Of a stretch of DNA of 64,000 nt, positions 18,719 to 30,015 are shown piece by piece. A program made the translations under genes and the position numbers. Positions within the stretch are counted from its first letter, which is position 1, and each line of letters begins with the position of its first letter. This stretch comes from Alkalihalobacillus sp. LMS39 (GTDB taxonomy: Bacteria; Bacillota; Bacilli; Bacillales; Bacillaceae_F). The DNA lies in the NCBI RefSeq assembly GCF_022812285.1, contig NZ_CP093300.1:3906001-3970000 (forward strand), given 5' to 3'. The notes beneath the pieces are model-generated. The model saw only the letters and a program-made list of their open reading frames with translations. It was not told the origin of the DNA and searched no databases.

Positions 18719-19650
18719 TATTGGTCAAGCTCCCGTTTCACTTTATCAAGGATTTCTTTTGCACCTGCTTGTAATAAAGCATCAGCCATCGCTTCTCCTA
18801 ATGCTACAGGGTTATCTCCTGTCATTGTTTCTTTTAAAATCACTTTACCATCTGGAGAACCGACTAATGAAGTTAATTGAATTTGATTGTCTTCACTAAT
18901 TGTACCATAGCCCGCTATCGGAACTTGGCAGCCGCCTTCCATTCTGTGTAAAAATGTTCGTTCCGCCAAAACTGCTCTTGCTGTTTGTTCATCATTTAAA
19001 TGTTGCAGCAAGTCAACTACTTCTTGATCGTCAGCACGACATTCAATTCCAAGAGCTCCTTGCCCAACTGCCGGGACACAATTTGTCGGGTCAATATATT
19101 CGGTTACCGTTTCATCAGACCAGCCCATTCGTTCTAAACCAGCTGCAGCTAAAATAATCGCATCAAAGCCTTCTTCCTTTAACTTGCGAAGTCTTGTTTC
19201 AATATTACCTCGAATCCATTGCACTTTTAAATCAGGACGCATCGCAAGCAACTGAGCCGAGCGTCGCAAACTACTCGTTCCGACAACTGAGCCTTCAGGT
19301 AATTCGGCTAGTGGGATATGCCCATTAGAAATAAATGCATCTCTAGGGTCTACACGTTTCGTGACAGCACCTAACGTAAACCCCTCTTGTAGTTTTGATG
19401 GAACATCTTTCATACTATGAACCGCAATATCAATTTCTTTGTCTTGCATGGCCTGTTCGATTTCTTTTACAAATAAGCCTTTTCCTCCAACTTTTGATAA
19501 TGTAACGTCTAGTATTTTATCTCCCTTCGTTACAATTTTTTTAATTTCAAATTCGTACGGGAGACCTGTTTGCTTTAACTGGTCAATGACCCATTCTGTT
19601 TGTGTTAAGGCTAAACTACTTTTTCTTGAACCGATAACTATTTTTCGCAT
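18718..19650 (-). CDS. hemC: Porphobilinogen deaminase (hydroxymethylbilane synthase)
   Basis: HemC polymerises four porphobilinogens on a dipyrromethane cofactor. The protein has 310 residues. The cofactor cysteine is in [13 protein letters not shown] near residue 240. [13 protein letters not shown] (9-21), VHSMKDVPS and [12 protein letters not shown] are family signatures. It is separated from hemX by about 100 bases that contain an 11-bp inverted repeat. Confidence 0.97.
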   Translation of the reverse strand: MRKIVIGSRKSSLALTQTEWVIDQLKQTGLPYEFEIKKIVTKGDKILDVTLSKVGGKGLFVKEIEQAMQDKEIDIAVHSMKDVPSKLQEGFTLGAVTKRVDPRDAFISNGHIPLAELPEGSVVGTSSLRRSAQLLAMRPDLKVQWIRGNIETRLRKLKEEGFDAIILAAAGLERMGWSDETVTEYIDPTNCVPAVGQGALGIECRADDQEVVDLLQHLNDEQTARAVLAERTFLHRMEGGCQVPIAGYGTISEDNQIQLTSLVGSPDGKVILKETMTGDNPVALGEAMADALLQAGAKEILDKVKRELDQ

Positions 19651-19695
19651 GAGAATCCTCCAATTTTTCCGTTTCCTTCACCAATTATAAAGCAA

Positions 19696-19750
19696 ATAAG
19701 CGATAGTTCAAAACAGAAGGCTTTTGTTACCATCATGTCCTATCGCTTAT
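19696..19750. repeat. Inverted repeat between hemX and hemC
   Basis: ATAAGCGATAG (19696-19706) is the exact reverse complement of CTATCGCTTAT (19740-19750), with a 33-base loop. It starts two bases after the hemX stop. There is no T-run, so it is more likely an RNA-processing or stability hairpin than a terminator. Confidence 0.55.
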
Positions 19751-19752
19751 CA

Positions 19753-20571
19753 TTAATACCACAAATGAAAATTTGAAAAACTACTTGATAAGAAGTAATT
19801 AATAAGCACTAGCAAAAACGCAGCAATATTTAAAAGCGCAATCGAATAGCCGCGATTTAGTTTTACGACACGTTGATATAAATAAACCCCATAAATAAAC
19901 AAAACGATTAAAGAGCTAATGACTTTTGCATCTGTAAATGGCAATTCTCCTAGTTTTATGGAAGCCCATACAAACCCTAAAATAATACCAATGACGAGAA
20001 TCGGAAATCCGATCATCGTTGTGACAAATGCCAATTTATCTAGCTTCGATAAGCTTCCAAACCGAAGAAGTCGTTTTCCCCACCTTTTTTGTTTCAGCAT
20101 ATGATGCTGCATAACGTAAAGAAGAGAAAAAGCAAAAGCAACCGTAAATAGAACATAGGAAAGAAGAATAAACACAACGTGGATAATTAACAACTCAGAA
20201 ATGAGAAGCTGTTCTAGTTGTTCAGGTACATCTCCTGTTGGTGTAAACATCGAAAACGACATCATAATAAAACCAACGATATTTGTAAATAAAACGAGAA
20301 AATCGACTCGAAAATACCAATTGATAAATAACGAAAGCGTGACCAAAACCCAACCATAAAAAAATAACCCCTCGAATGGTGTAATTATCGGGAGACGGTT
20401 AAGTTCAATCATTCTAGCCATAAATATAATGGTTTGAAAGACCCACACAATAGAAAGCAACCAGAAAGCCATACGATTGACCTTCCGGTTGTTTTGTATA
20501 AAATCAATGAAATATCCTAACAAACTCATACAATATAGGATAATTGTAATTAAATAAATGGTGTTAAACAC
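19753..20571 (-). CDS. hemX: HemX, membrane protein of the haem operon
   Basis: HemX is an integral membrane protein (CcsA/cytochrome c assembly-like) that in B. subtilis lowers the amount of HemA. The 272 residues contain about eight hydrophobic spans. VFILLSYVLFTVAFAFSLLY near residue 135 and WGKRLLRFGSLSKLD near residue 165 are typical. It lies 17 bases after hemA and has the expected place in the operon. Confidence 0.93.
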   Translation of the reverse strand: MFNTIYLITIILYCMSLLGYFIDFIQNNRKVNRMAFWLLSIVWVFQTIIFMARMIELNRLPIITPFEGLFFYGWVLVTLSLFINWYFRVDFLVLFTNIVGFIMMSFSMFTPTGDVPEQLEQLLISELLIIHVVFILLSYVLFTVAFAFSLLYVMQHHMLKQKRWGKRLLRFGSLSKLDKLAFVTTMIGFPILVIGIILGFVWASIKLGELPFTDAKVISSLIVLFIYGVYLYQRVVKLNRGYSIALLNIAAFLLVLINYFLSSSFSNFHLWY

Positions 20572-20588
20572 ATGTAATGACTCCTCTC

Positions 20589-21980
20589 TTAGGAGCGGAC
20601 TACTGCATTTTCTTGTTTTGCAAAAGATGCAAAATCCCTCTTACTCTTTTCCCATTCTAATTCAGCTTGTCTTGCTCGTTCTTTTTCACTTTCTTTTTGT
20701 TGCTGTAAAATGATTTCATCTTCTAGCGCAAACATTTTTGTAAACAATTCTAATGATCGCTCCGCATCTTCTTCGGCTGCTAGTTCTTTCACTCTGGTAA
20801 TCGGATCTCGCAATAATTGATTGACAATGCTTTTTGTATGTTTGCTTAAAACTTTCTTTTCTCGTTCTGTGAGATTTGGCAGTTTACGTTGAATGCTTTC
20901 CATTGTTTCAGCTTGAATCGCTAATGCTTTTGTACGTAATGCAGAAATAATCGGAACAACACCAAGTGTATTTAACCAATTTTTAAACTCATCGATTTCT
21001 GCTTCTACCATTAGTTCGATTTTTTCGGCTTCCACTTGTCGTTCTGCTAAATTCGCTTGAACGATATTTTCTAAATCATCTATATCATATAAATAAATAT
21101 CATCAAATTCCGCTAGAGCTGGATCTAAATCACGCGGAACAGCAATGTCCACCATAAAGAGAGGTCGACCTTTTCTTTTCTTCATTGCTGTTTTTGCCGT
21201 TTCTTTAGAAATAACATAATCACGTGAACCTGTGGAACTAATTAAAATATCAGCTTCTACTAATGTTTCAGTTAGCTGTTCCATTGGGCGTGCTTGGCCA
21301 AGAAAACGCTCTGCTAATTGAGCTGCTTTTTCTTCAGTACGGTTGATCACTGTTATTTTACTAGCTCCATTTGCATGTAGATGTTTAGCTGTTAACTCAC
21401 TCATTTTACCAGCACCTAGTACAACAACATGCTTGTTCGAAAAATCACCAAATATATTTTTACCTAACTCCACAGCCGCATAACTAACTGATACTGCATT
21501 GTTGCCAATCTCAGTTTCAGAATGCGCACGTTTCGCTAATGTTACTGCTTGTTTAAACAGTTGATTAAAAATCGTTCCTGTTGCTTGATTTTGTTGGGCT
21601 AATAAGAAGCTATCTTTAATTTGCCCTAAAATTTGTGTTTCACCTAATATCATCGAATCTAATCCACATGCAACACGGAATAAATGTTCGATCGCATGAT
21701 GGTCTTCTTGTATCGTTAAGAACGGTGTAAACTCTTGGCGATCGAGTTGAAACCATTCAGATAAGAACAATTTAGTAAAATAGCGTCCAGTATGAAGCTG
21801 ATCAGCAACCACATAAATTTCGGTGCGATTACAGGTGGACACAATTGTACACTCAAGTATGCTTTTCATACTACGAAGTTGCTGTAGCGCCTGTGGAAGT
21901 TCATTCTCTTGAAACGTAAACTTTTCACGAATTTCTACAGGGGCAGATTTATAGTTTAATCCCACGACTATGATGTGCAT
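20589..21980 (-). CDS. hemA: Glutamyl-tRNA reductase
   Basis: HemA reduces glutamyl-tRNA to glutamate-1-semialdehyde, the first committed step of haem synthesis. The 463-residue protein has the catalytic cysteine at residue 50 in [11 protein letters not shown]. The NADPH site is [16 protein letters not shown] near residue 190, and a dimerisation helix lies at the C-terminus. It is the first gene of the operon, with a sigma-A-like promoter upstream. Confidence 0.97.
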   Translation of the reverse strand: MHIIVVGLNYKSAPVEIREKFTFQENELPQALQQLRSMKSILECTIVSTCNRTEIYVVADQLHTGRYFTKLFLSEWFQLDRQEFTPFLTIQEDHHAIEHLFRVACGLDSMILGETQILGQIKDSFLLAQQNQATGTIFNQLFKQAVTLAKRAHSETEIGNNAVSVSYAAVELGKNIFGDFSNKHVVVLGAGKMSELTAKHLHANGASKITVINRTEEKAAQLAERFLGQARPMEQLTETLVEADILISSTGSRDYVISKETAKTAMKKRKGRPLFMVDIAVPRDLDPALAEFDDIYLYDIDDLENIVQANLAERQVEAEKIELMVEAEIDEFKNWLNTLGVVPIISALRTKALAIQAETMESIQRKLPNLTEREKKVLSKHTKSIVNQLLRDPITRVKELAAEEDAERSLELFTKMFALEDEIILQQQKESEKERARQAELEWEKSKRDFASFAKQENAVVRS

Positions 21981-22055
21981 TTGAATGTTTCACCCCCACT
22001 GTTTTTAGGTCAGCTTTACTTTCAGCTTTTTGATTTCATTACATAATCTTTCACT

Positions 22056-22083
22056 ATTATATCACGGTTTTATTTGAACACAA
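22056..22083 (-). promoter_or_regulatory. Sigma-A-like promoter of hemA
   Basis: On the minus strand TTGTGT (22083-22078) and TATAAT (22061-22056) are separated by 16 bases. This gives a leader of about 70 bases before hemA. Confidence 0.55.
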
Positions 22084-22213
22084 AAAAAAAGTGTGAACAG
22101 TTCTTGAACCCATATGATATTATATTTAATAGTTGACTTTTCCCACCATAAAATTTCGTTTATGGATAGAGTTTCCCATCGTTCGGAAAAATATGAAAGG
22201 AGAAGGGAATAAA

Positions 22214-22690
22214 ATGAAACGACAAAGTGTTTTTCCTGGAATTTTATTTATTGGAGTCGGATTGTTTTTTCTCCTACACCAATTTAACATCCCATATGTT
22301 GACCAATTCTTAAGTTGGCCTTCGATTCTTCTAGTTCTCGGCTTTGCCTTTTTACTGCAATCGTATATGAATAAAGATTACGGTTCTTTATTTCCAGGCA
22401 CATTATTACTTTTACTCGGCATTCATTTCCATATGCTGTCCTTTTTATCAACATGGCCTTCCCATTGGTCGATGTATACTTGTATCGTTGGCATATCCTT
22501 TTTACATGTATATGCAAAAACAAAAAAGGATGGTTTACTACCAGCTATCATTTTACTCGTAATTTCTGCTTTAGGTTTCTTCTCAGGCGGTGTCGTTAGC
22601 TGGTTCCAATCGATTACAACTATCCTTGAACGGTTTTGGCCACTATTCCTTATTGCACTAGGAATATATTTATTGTTTAAACGCAAATAA
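22214..22690 (+). CDS. Small integral membrane protein (LiaI/LiaF-type or DUF5668-like)
   Basis: This plus-strand gene encodes 158 residues from ATG 22214 (ribosome site AAAGGAG); a longer frame from 22133 has no site. It has an N-terminal span (FPGILFIGVGLFFLL), paired spans at about 33-75, two more near 80-120, and a C-terminal span FWPLFLIALGIYLLF before KRK. The repeated LFxGxxLLLxG style resembles the membrane part of LiaI/LiaF proteins. By position it could correspond to B. subtilis ysxD, but that is not confirmed. Confidence 0.75.
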   Translation: MKRQSVFPGILFIGVGLFFLLHQFNIPYVDQFLSWPSILLVLGFAFLLQSYMNKDYGSLFPGTLLLLLGIHFHMLSFLSTWPSHWSMYTCIVGISFLHVYAKTKKDGLLPAIILLVISALGFFSGGVVSWFQSITTILERFWPLFLIALGIYLLFKRK

Positions 22691-22711
22691 AGTCTTTATG
22701 TTTATTCCCTA

Positions 22712-22728
22712 TTTAGAATAATTCTAAA
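22712..22728. promoter_or_regulatory. PerR-box-like palindrome without an obvious promoter
   Basis: TTTAGAATAATTCTAAA is a perfect 8-1-8 palindrome. It matches the Per box TTATAATNATTATAA at 13 of 15 positions. It lies 22 bases after the plus-strand membrane gene and not at a recognisable promoter. Confidence 0.4.
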
Positions 22729-22902
22729 CATGACTTTTGTCAATATCTAATGGACATCTCTTCACTGGCGTTGTAAATATATCCACAGGCTAAATCTTAC
22801 CGAACTTTTAGTTAGTACAAATAACATATCCCTTCCATTTCACTAGGTGGAATCACCATATTTCTAAGCTATTATTTGAAGAACACACTAGACGAATAAA
22901 AA

Positions 22903-22962
22903 AATTCTCCTATTGTAAAAGCAATGCCAAAGTTATCCGTGACCTTTACAATAAGGAGAATT
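22903..22962. repeat. Inverted repeat ahead of the degenerate reading frame
   Basis: AATTCTCC-TATTGTAAAAG (22903-22921) pairs with CTTTACAATAAGGAGAATT (22944-22962), with a loop of about 22 bases. It covers the ribosome site of the frame that begins at 22965. Confidence 0.6.
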
Positions 22963-22964
22963 TT

Positions 22965-23209
22965 ATGGATAACAATATTTTATCAAATTAATCTACCCTA
23001 TTACTTTACAATTCCTTCGGACCTATTCTAAAGGTACTTAGGCTGATTTTTATAAAAACATTCCACCGCCAACCAAAACAAACCGCACAAGGATGTAAAA
23101 AAAGAATCAACCAAGAAGTCCAGAACCGCTAAATGATGTCGGGATGGCTGTTGTAAAACCAGTAGGAGAAAAACGTTCAAAAACCGCAAAGTATAAATAT
23201 AAAAAGTGA
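22965..23209 (+). pseudogene. Degenerate remnant, possibly an internally deleted transposase
   Basis: After AAGGAG an ATG at 22965 opens MDNNILSN and stops. Near 23120-23209 a different frame reads EPLNDVGMAVVKPVGEKRSK and ends in a lysine/tyrosine-rich tail with TGA. A clean start, broken middle and basic tail within 245 bases suggest an element whose centre has been lost. I cannot assign a transposase family. The remainder of the 22691-23462 gap holds the Per-like box and palindrome copy C. Confidence 0.35.
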
Positions 23210-23243
23210 TTCATTTTCCGATTCAACTTTTTGGCTCATTTTT

Positions 23244-23422
23244 GCGGTCAGAGCAGCCGTTATTTGTGAACATGATACGGGTTTCCGTTTCTTAGCGGCC
23301 ACAGGAGCACTTATTCACGCAAAAGCAACTCTATTCCTAGCGATATATTATGATTAACTGCTCCTGTGTCCTCTAATTTTCCGAAACGCTAGCCATTCAC
23401 AGATAACGGTTTTCATGGCCGC
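23244..23422 (+). repeat. 181-bp-family imperfect palindrome, copy C (179 bp)
   Basis: Same family and orientation as copies A, B and D. The 3' half is the most diverged copy (CTCCTGTGTCCTC, and ATTCACAGATAACGG lacking two bases), while the loop CTATTCCTAGCGATATATTA is unchanged. It ends about 23 bases before the ysxC terminator. Confidence 0.9.
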
Positions 23423-23437
23423 TTACTTACCATAAAC

Positions 23438-23468
23438 AAAAAAAAGCTAGACCTTTTACAGTCTAGCT
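23438..23468 (-). terminator. Terminator after ysxC
   Basis: AGCTAGAC and GTCTAGCT form the stem around CTTTTACA-type loop sequence, followed on the minus strand by TTTTTTTG. The ysxC stop codon lies inside the stem. Confidence 0.8.
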
Positions 23469-24089
23469 TTCTTCATCTATTGGTGACACCTCTAATTCTA
23501 CTTTCCGCTTTGAATAATCAAGAATGGCACCCCATACTTGGTCTTTTCCATAGCCTGTTTCCGAAGAAAAAACGTGAATTGGATCATCTGGATGTTTTCC
23601 GAGAACATTACTAATTATTTTTTTGTGTTTATCCCATTTTCCTTTTGGGATTTTATCACATTTTGTTGCAACAAGGATAACTGGAATTTGAAAATGCTTT
23701 AACCATGTATACATATCCTGGTCATCCTTGGATGGTTCATGGCGAATATCAATGATTTGGACAACTGCCTTTAATTGTTCACGCTGTTGTATGTAAGTTT
23801 CAATCATTCTTCCCCATGCATCTTTTTCTTTTTTGGGTACTTTAGCAAATCCGTAACCAGGTACATCAACAAGAAAGAGCTGTTCGTTTACCAAATAAAA
23901 ATTTAATGTTTGTGTTTTCCCTGGTCGTTGTGATGTCCTCGCTAAACTTTTTCGGTTTAACATCTTATTAATAAAGGAAGATTTCCCTACATTCGATCGC
24001 CCAGATAAGGCAATCTCAGGTAGGAAAAGCTTCGGATATTGCTCAGGTTTGACACCTACTGTCGCTAATTCTGCTTTCGTTACTTTCAT
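23463..24089 (-). CDS. ysxC: Ribosome biogenesis GTPase YsxC/EngB
   Basis: YsxC is an essential GTPase needed for assembly of the 50S ribosomal subunit. In the 208 residues are G1 GRSNVGKS (30-37), G3 DVPGYG near residue 75 and G4 TKCDK near residue 142. The ATG overlaps the end of lonA by 4 bases, so the two are translated together, as in B. subtilis. Confidence 0.95.
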   Translation of the reverse strand: MKVTKAELATVGVKPEQYPKLFLPEIALSGRSNVGKSSFINKMLNRKSLARTSQRPGKTQTLNFYLVNEQLFLVDVPGYGFAKVPKKEKDAWGRMIETYIQQREQLKAVVQIIDIRHEPSKDDQDMYTWLKHFQIPVILVATKCDKIPKGKWDKHKKIISNVLGKHPDDPIHVFSSETGYGKDQVWGAILDYSKRKVELEVSPIDEES

Positions 24090-26410
24090 TTTTTCTCTCC
24101 CAATGCATGCTTTAATACTTCATCTAAATGAGAAACCCAAATAAATGTTAATCCTTCACGAACACTTTCTGGAATATCCTCTAAATCTTTTTCATTATCT
24201 TTTGGAGCGATAATTGTCGTTAGCCCCGCACGATGAGCACTCATCGACTTTTCTTTTAAACCACCAATTGGAAGTACTCGACCTCGCAATGTGATTTCTC
24301 CGGTCATACCGACTTCTTTTTTAACCGCTTTTCCTGTTAGCGCCGATATTAGCGCTGTCGCCATTGTAATCCCAGCCGATGGGCCGTCTTTTGGTGTCGC
24401 TCCTTCAGGGACATGAATATGAATATCACTTTTTTCATGGAAATTACTATCGATTTGGAGCTCATTTGCTCGAGAACGAATATAACTAAAGGCCGCTTGA
24501 GCCGATTCTTTCATGACATCTCCAAGTTTCCCCGTTAAAATTAGCTTTCCTTTACCTGGCACAACAGAAACTTCAATCGCTAATGTATCTCCACCAGCTG
24601 TTGTGTAAGCTAAGCCTGTTGCCGTTCCCACTTGGTCTTCTACTTCAGCTTGTCCATAGCGGAATTTCGACTTCCCTAACATAACTTCCACCATTTTCGG
24701 TGTCACAACAACTCGTTTCTTTTCTCCAGAAACAATCATCTTTGCTGCTTTTCGACATATCGTTGCCATTTGCCGCTCTAAGTTTCGAACGCCTGCTTCT
24801 CTTGTATAATGACGAATAACAGTTAAAATCGCTTCATCCTTTACTTGGAGCGTTCCTCTCGTTAACCCATGGTCTTTTGCTTGTTTTGGTAAAAGATAGC
24901 CTTTTGCGATATGCTGTTTTTCAATTTCCGTGTAACCAGCAATCGAGATAATCTCCATACGGTCTAGTAATGGACCTGGAATCGTCCCTATATTATTGGC
25001 TGTCATTACGAACATGACCTTTGATAAATCATATGGCTCTTCAATATAATGATCACTGAATGTATTATTTTGTTCAGGATCTAACACTTCCAACAATGCA
25101 GCTGCAGGGTCTCCACGAAAATCATTCGCCATTTTATCAATTTCATCTAATAAAAAGACAGGATTAATTGTTTCCGCTTTTTTCATCCCTTGCATAATTC
25201 GTCCTGGCATCGCACCAACATACGTGCGACGATGTCCACGAATTTCTGCTTCATCACGAACACCACCGAGAGAAATCCGAACAAATTTGCGGTTTAAAGA
25301 ACGAGCAATTGAGCGTGCAAGCGATGTTTTCCCTACTCCCGGAGGACCTGCTAAACACAGGATGGGTCCTTTTAACTCTTTTGTTAATTGTTGCACGGCT
25401 AAATACTCTAAAACCCGTTCTTTTACTTTCTCTAAACCGTAATGGTCTTTATTTAAAATATCTTCCGCATTATGAATATCTAAAAGGTCCTCAGTTTCTT
25501 TATTCCATGGCAAGTTAAGTAACCATTCAATATAATTACGAATAACTGAGCTTTCAGCAGAACTTGATGGCATTTTTTCATAGCGCTCTAACTCTTTAAA
25601 CGCTTTTTCTTGAATGCTTTCAGGCATATTTGCATCTTCAATTTTTTCACGCAACGAAGCAATTTCACCTGATTTTCCTTCTTTGTCACCAAGTTCCTTT
25701 TGGATCGCTTTCATTTGCTCACGCAAGTAATATTCTTTTTGCGTTTTTTCCATTGATTTTTTCACGCGTTGTCCGATTTTCTTCTCAAGACCTAATACTT
25801 CTTTTTCATTATTTAATACATCAATAATGGAAAGAAGGCGGTCCTTGATCGATATCGTCTCTAATAGCTTTTGCTTTTCCGCAATCTTTAAAGGTAAATG
25901 CGTAGAAATCACATCAGCTAAACGACCAGCCTCCGCAATATCAGTCACAGTAGCTAATGTTTCCGCCGAAATTTTCTTTGATAATTTAATGTATTGTTCA
26001 AATTGCTGGAGCGTATTGCGCATCAATGCTTTTTTTTCTGATTCTGTATCAATCTCTTCATCTGTTAGTGGGGTAATTTCCACTTGAAACATTTCTTCAT
26101 TTTCGAGAAACGATTCGATACGAGCCCGTTGTAGCCCTTCTACTAATACGCGAATCGTACCATTCGGTAACTTCAGCATTTGCTTAACTTTCGCTAATGT
26201 TCCTATTTTATAAATTTCATCTTCTGCTGGTTCATCGATTGAGATTTCCTTTTGTGTTGCTAATAAAATTTCATGGTCATCCACCATTACAGCTTCAAGT
26301 GCCTGGACAGACTTTGCTCGTCCTACATCTAGATGTAATACCATAGTTGGAAATACTAATAATCCTCGTAATGGTAATAACGGGATAACTCTTTTATCTT
26401 TATTGACCAT
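24086..26410 (-). CDS. lonA: ATP-dependent protease LonA
   Basis: LonA degrades damaged and regulatory proteins in the cytoplasm. From ATG 26410 (ribosome site GGGGAGGTG) it has 774 residues, the same length as the B. subtilis protein. A longer frame to 26455 lacks support. The N-terminal LON domain starts at VIPLLPLRG, Walker A is GPPGVGKTS near residue 355, and the serine of the Ser-Lys protease dyad is in [13 protein letters not shown] near residue 678. A sigma-A-like promoter sits just upstream. Confidence 0.97.
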   Translation of the reverse strand: MVNKDKRVIPLLPLRGLLVFPTMVLHLDVGRAKSVQALEAVMVDDHEILLATQKEISIDEPAEDEIYKIGTLAKVKQMLKLPNGTIRVLVEGLQRARIESFLENEEMFQVEITPLTDEEIDTESEKKALMRNTLQQFEQYIKLSKKISAETLATVTDIAEAGRLADVISTHLPLKIAEKQKLLETISIKDRLLSIIDVLNNEKEVLGLEKKIGQRVKKSMEKTQKEYYLREQMKAIQKELGDKEGKSGEIASLREKIEDANMPESIQEKAFKELERYEKMPSSSAESSVIRNYIEWLLNLPWNKETEDLLDIHNAEDILNKDHYGLEKVKERVLEYLAVQQLTKELKGPILCLAGPPGVGKTSLARSIARSLNRKFVRISLGGVRDEAEIRGHRRTYVGAMPGRIMQGMKKAETINPVFLLDEIDKMANDFRGDPAAALLEVLDPEQNNTFSDHYIEEPYDLSKVMFVMTANNIGTIPGPLLDRMEIISIAGYTEIEKQHIAKGYLLPKQAKDHGLTRGTLQVKDEAILTVIRHYTREAGVRNLERQMATICRKAAKMIVSGEKKRVVVTPKMVEVMLGKSKFRYGQAEVEDQVGTATGLAYTTAGGDTLAIEVSVVPGKGKLILTGKLGDVMKESAQAAFSYIRSRANELQIDSNFHEKSDIHIHVPEGATPKDGPSAGITMATALISALTGKAVKKEVGMTGEITLRGRVLPIGGLKEKSMSAHRAGLTTIIAPKDNEKDLEDIPESVREGLTFIWVSHLDEVLKHALGEKK

Positions 26411-26493
26411 GAGACAGCACCTCCCCAACAACTCCACTTCCATAAGTAGAGCCATTTCTATTAGAGTATTCGTTATTGCTTTGTATCTTGTAC

Positions 26494-26522
26494 ATTTTAT
26501 CCTATAGACATTCCTTTGTCTA
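26494..26522 (-). promoter_or_regulatory. Sigma-A-like promoter of lonA
   Basis: TAGACA (26522-26517) and TAAAAT (26499-26494) on the minus strand are 17 bases apart. AGACA and TGTCT flanking the spacer start form a small inverted repeat. Confidence 0.55.
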
Positions 26523-26526
26523 ATGA

Positions 26527-28197
26527 TTAAATTGGTGTAGCTGAACTCTCAATTTGTTGATTTGCTGGGATAACCTCTTCTCGTTCCACATCAACAAAGG
26601 TTAAATCAAAAACTTCCTCTAGTGTTTCAACAGCAATGATTTCAATTCCTTTCATTTCTTGCAAAATCGCTTGTTCATTTTCTTTCGGAATAATAACTTT
26701 TGTTGCCCCAGCATCACGTGCGGCTTCTATTTTTGCTACGACTCCACCGATTGGCTTAACCATACCATGAATACTTAATTCACCTGTCATGGCTACTTTG
26801 TTATCGACTCTTACATTTTTCAACGCGGAATATATTCCAGTTGCAATCGCAATCCCAGCAGATGGACCATCTACAGGTGTTCCTCCTGGAAAATTAATAT
26901 GAATATCAAAATTCCCCGTTGGTAGTCCTAAATTTCGCAACACCGTGACAACATTTTCAACAGACCCTTTTGCCATACTTTTTCTTCGGATTGACCGAGA
27001 TTGGTTTCCAGTACTTTCTTCTTCTGCAATTCCCGTGATGTTCACTTTCCCCTTCCCTTCAGCAACAGGAATCACATTCACTTCAAGTTCCATTAACGCT
27101 CCCATATTAGGTCCATACACCGCTAGGCCATTAACTAAACCTATTTTTGGAACAGCATGGATTTTTCGTTCAGGGCGTGGTGATAGCTGACTTGAATGGA
27201 TAACCCATTCTACATCGGCATTTGTAATTTCAATTCGGTCTTCACTAGTTGCTACTCCGGCAGCAATTTGAACTGTATTCACTGCTTCTCTTCCGTTTGT
27301 CGCATATTTTGAAATGCGTTCTAGTGCCCCTTCTTCTACTGTGAATGCCATTTTCTCAACCGCTTTTTTAGCAATGACAATAATTTCATCTTGTGTAAGC
27401 GAACGGAAATAAACTTCTAAACACCGTGAACGAATGGCTGGTGGAATTTCTTCCGGTCTTCTTGTTGTTGCCCCAATTAGGCGAAAATCGGCAGGAAGTC
27501 CATTTCGAAAAATTTCATGTATATGTCTTGGGATTTGCGGATTATCTTCATTATAATAAGCACTTTCAAGAAATACTTTCCGGTCTTCTAACACTTTTAA
27601 TAGCTTATTCAATTGAATCGAATGCAACTCACCGATTTCATCAATAAATAAAACTCCACCATGAGCTTTTGTGACAGCTCCTTGTTTTGGCTGAGGAATG
27701 CCAGCTTGCCCCATTGCTCCCGCTCCTTGATAAATCGGATCGTGGACAGAGCCAATGAGCGGATCAGCAATACCTCTTTCATCGAATCGTGCTGTTGCCC
27801 CGTCTAGTTCAACAAAAGCGGCATCATGTCTAAATGGAGTACGATGGTTTTTCTTCGCTTCCTCTAACACGAGACGAGCTGCTGCTGTTTTCCCAACCCC
27901 TGGTGGTCCATAAATAAGAACATGCTGAGGATTAGGTCCGCATAATGCAGCACGTAAAGTACGGATTCCTTCCTGTTGTCCAATAATTTCTTCAAAGCTT
28001 GTTGGTCTAACCTTTTCAGATAATGGTTCACTTAAGCGAACAGCTTTCATTTTTCGAAGCTGTTCCATTTCTTTTCGTGATTCTTTGTCAACCGATACCT
28101 TTTGTGATCGTTGGCTTTTTAATAAATTCCAAAAGTAGATACCAATAATGGTCCCGAAAACTAATTGAATGAGTAACGCAATTCCAGTCCAATTCAT
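26527..28197 (-). CDS. lonB: ATP-dependent protease LonB, membrane-anchored
   Basis: LonB is the sporulation-associated Lon-like protease of Bacillus. The 556-residue protein starts with a membrane anchor ([19 protein letters not shown], residues 4-22) in place of the LON domain. It has Walker [12 protein letters not shown] near residue 97 and [10 protein letters not shown] for Walker B. The protease serine is in [17 protein letters not shown] near residue 440. The ribosome site is AAGGGGGAT. It sits between clpX and lonA, as in B. subtilis, with a terminator upstream separating it from clpX. Confidence 0.95.
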   Translation of the reverse strand: MNWTGIALLIQLVFGTIIGIYFWNLLKSQRSQKVSVDKESRKEMEQLRKMKAVRLSEPLSEKVRPTSFEEIIGQQEGIRTLRAALCGPNPQHVLIYGPPGVGKTAAARLVLEEAKKNHRTPFRHDAAFVELDGATARFDERGIADPLIGSVHDPIYQGAGAMGQAGIPQPKQGAVTKAHGGVLFIDEIGELHSIQLNKLLKVLEDRKVFLESAYYNEDNPQIPRHIHEIFRNGLPADFRLIGATTRRPEEIPPAIRSRCLEVYFRSLTQDEIIVIAKKAVEKMAFTVEEGALERISKYATNGREAVNTVQIAAGVATSEDRIEITNADVEWVIHSSQLSPRPERKIHAVPKIGLVNGLAVYGPNMGALMELEVNVIPVAEGKGKVNITGIAEEESTGNQSRSIRRKSMAKGSVENVVTVLRNLGLPTGNFDIHINFPGGTPVDGPSAGIAIATGIYSALKNVRVDNKVAMTGELSIHGMVKPIGGVVAKIEAARDAGATKVIIPKENEQAILQEMKGIEIIAVETLEEVFDLTFVDVEREEVIPANQQIESSATPI

Positions 28198-28264
28198 AGA
28201 TGATCCCCCTTAGACGTATGGTTGTCATTTTCTTTTAGTATCTCCGAGAACATCTACAGTAAAC

Positions 28265-28299
28265 AAAAAATCCCTAACCAACATCATGTCAGTTAGGGA
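28265..28299 (-). terminator. Terminator after clpX
   Basis: TCCCTAAC pairs with GTTAGGGA on the minus strand and is followed by six T. It lies 9 bases past the clpX stop. Confidence 0.85.
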
Positions 28300-28307
28300 G
28301 AATTTGG

Positions 28308-29582
28308 TTATGCGCTTTCCTTTGGTTCTTTCTTTTCTAATTTAATTTCCGTTCCATCTTCTGTTGTTAAGACCGGTGCTTCACCGCTAGTTACACTTTC
28401 TGCTGTAATTGTACATTTTACAACGTCTTCTCTTGAAGGAAGGTCAAACATAACATCTAACATAATACCTTCGATAATCGAGCGTAATCCACGAGCACCT
28501 GTTTTTCGCTCAATCGCTTTTTTCGAGATTTCTAAAAGTGCATCCTCTGTAAAGTCTAATTCGACTTCATCCATCTCTAATAAACGCTTATATTGTTTCA
28601 CTAACGCATTTTTTGGTTTTGTTAAAATTTCGACTAACGCCGCTTCATCAAGAGGCTCTAGTGAAGAAATAACCGGGAGACGACCGATGAATTCCGGAAT
28701 AAGACCAAAACGTAATAAATCTTCTGGTAAAACTTTAGCTAAGTACTCACCTGGTTTTAAATCTTCTTGTTTCGCATCGGAACCAAAGCCAATGACTTTT
28801 TTCCCTAATCGACGTTTAATGATTTGTTCAATCCCATCAAATGCTCCACCACAAATAAATAAGATGTTTGTTGTGTCAATTTGAATAAATTCTTGATGAG
28901 GGTGTTTTCTTCCCCCTTGAGGTGGTACACTTGCTGTTGTTCCTTCAAGAATTTTTAATAAGGCTTGCTGAACACCTTCACCCGAAACATCTCTTGTGAT
29001 TGAAGGGTTTTCAGATTTTCTAGCCACTTTATCAATCTCATCGATATAAATAATTCCTTTTTCCGCTTTTTCTACATCATAGTCAGCAGCCTGAATTAGT
29101 TTTAATAAAATGTTTTCTACGTCTTCTCCAACGTAACCCGCTTCAGTTAAAGACGTTGCATCTGCAATGGCAAAAGGTACATTTAAAATTCTAGCTAACG
29201 TTTGAGCTAATAATGTTTTACCGCTTCCTGTAGGACCGATAAGAGCAATATTACTTTTCGCAAGCTCAACCTCTTCATTTTTATTTAATGAATTGATTCG
29301 TTTATAGTGATTATAAACTGCAACGGCTAATGATTTCTTCGCTGTTTCTTGACCGATGACGTAATCATCTAAAATTTCTCGAATTTCATTAGGTTTTGGA
29401 ATTTCTTGAAACTCAACTTCTTCTTCCGTTCCTAATTCTTCTTCAACGATTTCAGTGCACAGCTCAATACATTCGTCACATATATAAACACCAGGTCCTG
29501 CAACCAGTTTTCTTACTTGGTCTTGTGTTTTTCCACAAAAAGAACATTTCAACTGTCCTTTTTCATCGTTAAATTTAAACAT
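28308..29582 (-). CDS. clpX: ClpX, ATPase subunit of the ClpXP protease
   Basis: ClpX unfolds substrates for ClpP. From ATG 29582 (ribosome site TTAGGGGTGAT) the protein has 424 residues; the 14-residue upstream extension has no site. The zinc-binding cysteines are 13, 16, 35 and 38. Walker A GPTGSGKT is near residue 115, Walker [10 protein letters not shown] near residue 180, and the substrate pore loop GYVGEDV near residue 150. Order tig-clpX-lonB-lonA is conserved. Confidence 0.97.
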   Translation of the reverse strand: MFKFNDEKGQLKCSFCGKTQDQVRKLVAGPGVYICDECIELCTEIVEEELGTEEEVEFQEIPKPNEIREILDDYVIGQETAKKSLAVAVYNHYKRINSLNKNEEVELAKSNIALIGPTGSGKTLLAQTLARILNVPFAIADATSLTEAGYVGEDVENILLKLIQAADYDVEKAEKGIIYIDEIDKVARKSENPSITRDVSGEGVQQALLKILEGTTASVPPQGGRKHPHQEFIQIDTTNILFICGGAFDGIEQIIKRRLGKKVIGFGSDAKQEDLKPGEYLAKVLPEDLLRFGLIPEFIGRLPVISSLEPLDEAALVEILTKPKNALVKQYKRLLEMDEVELDFTEDALLEISKKAIERKTGARGLRSIIEGIMLDVMFDLPSREDVVKCTITAESVTSGEAPVLTTEDGTEIKLEKKEPKESA

Positions 29583-30015
29583 CGTATCACCCCTAACAAG
29601 ATTGTACCATGGTGGTAATTGCATTAGAAATATTTAACCTTACAAAATGGTTACGATAGAAGCCTAAAGTTATGTATTGCATTGTATCATACATTGGAAA
29701 TAGTGTGGTAATGGAATGACTTTTTTCTTTATGTTTTTTTATTTGCCAGACAAAAAAATAACGGAAGTATTCATTATGTATTTTCGATTATCTCTAATGG
29801 ACCATGGGTTACCCTTATTCATACTGTATTCAATAAGTGGCTAAAAAACTCCTCTATCTTTTTCAATCGGCTTCTATATTTTTTGCCAGCAAAGAAGGTG
29901 CTTTTATTCATATTGTTCATCTACTGGCAAATTCATACCTTATTTCTGAAATTCTTTCATGACAATGGTTATAAAACAAGGCACGAATTAAATCGCGCCT
30001 TGTTATCATTTCATC
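29583..30015. other. Intergenic region between tig and clpX
   Basis: No credible gene was found. On the minus strand two TACAAT sequences (near 29611 and 29688) could be -10 elements for clpX, but neither has a convincing -35. TTTGCCAG and CTGGCAAAAAAT (29875-29930) form a stem with a long loop. The tig terminator lies at the right end. Confidence 0.4.
29975..30004 (-). terminator. Terminator after tig
   Basis: AACAAGGCGCGA pairs with TCGTGCCTTGTT on the minus strand, followed by TTATAACC. It lies 12 bases past the tig stop. Confidence 0.75.
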
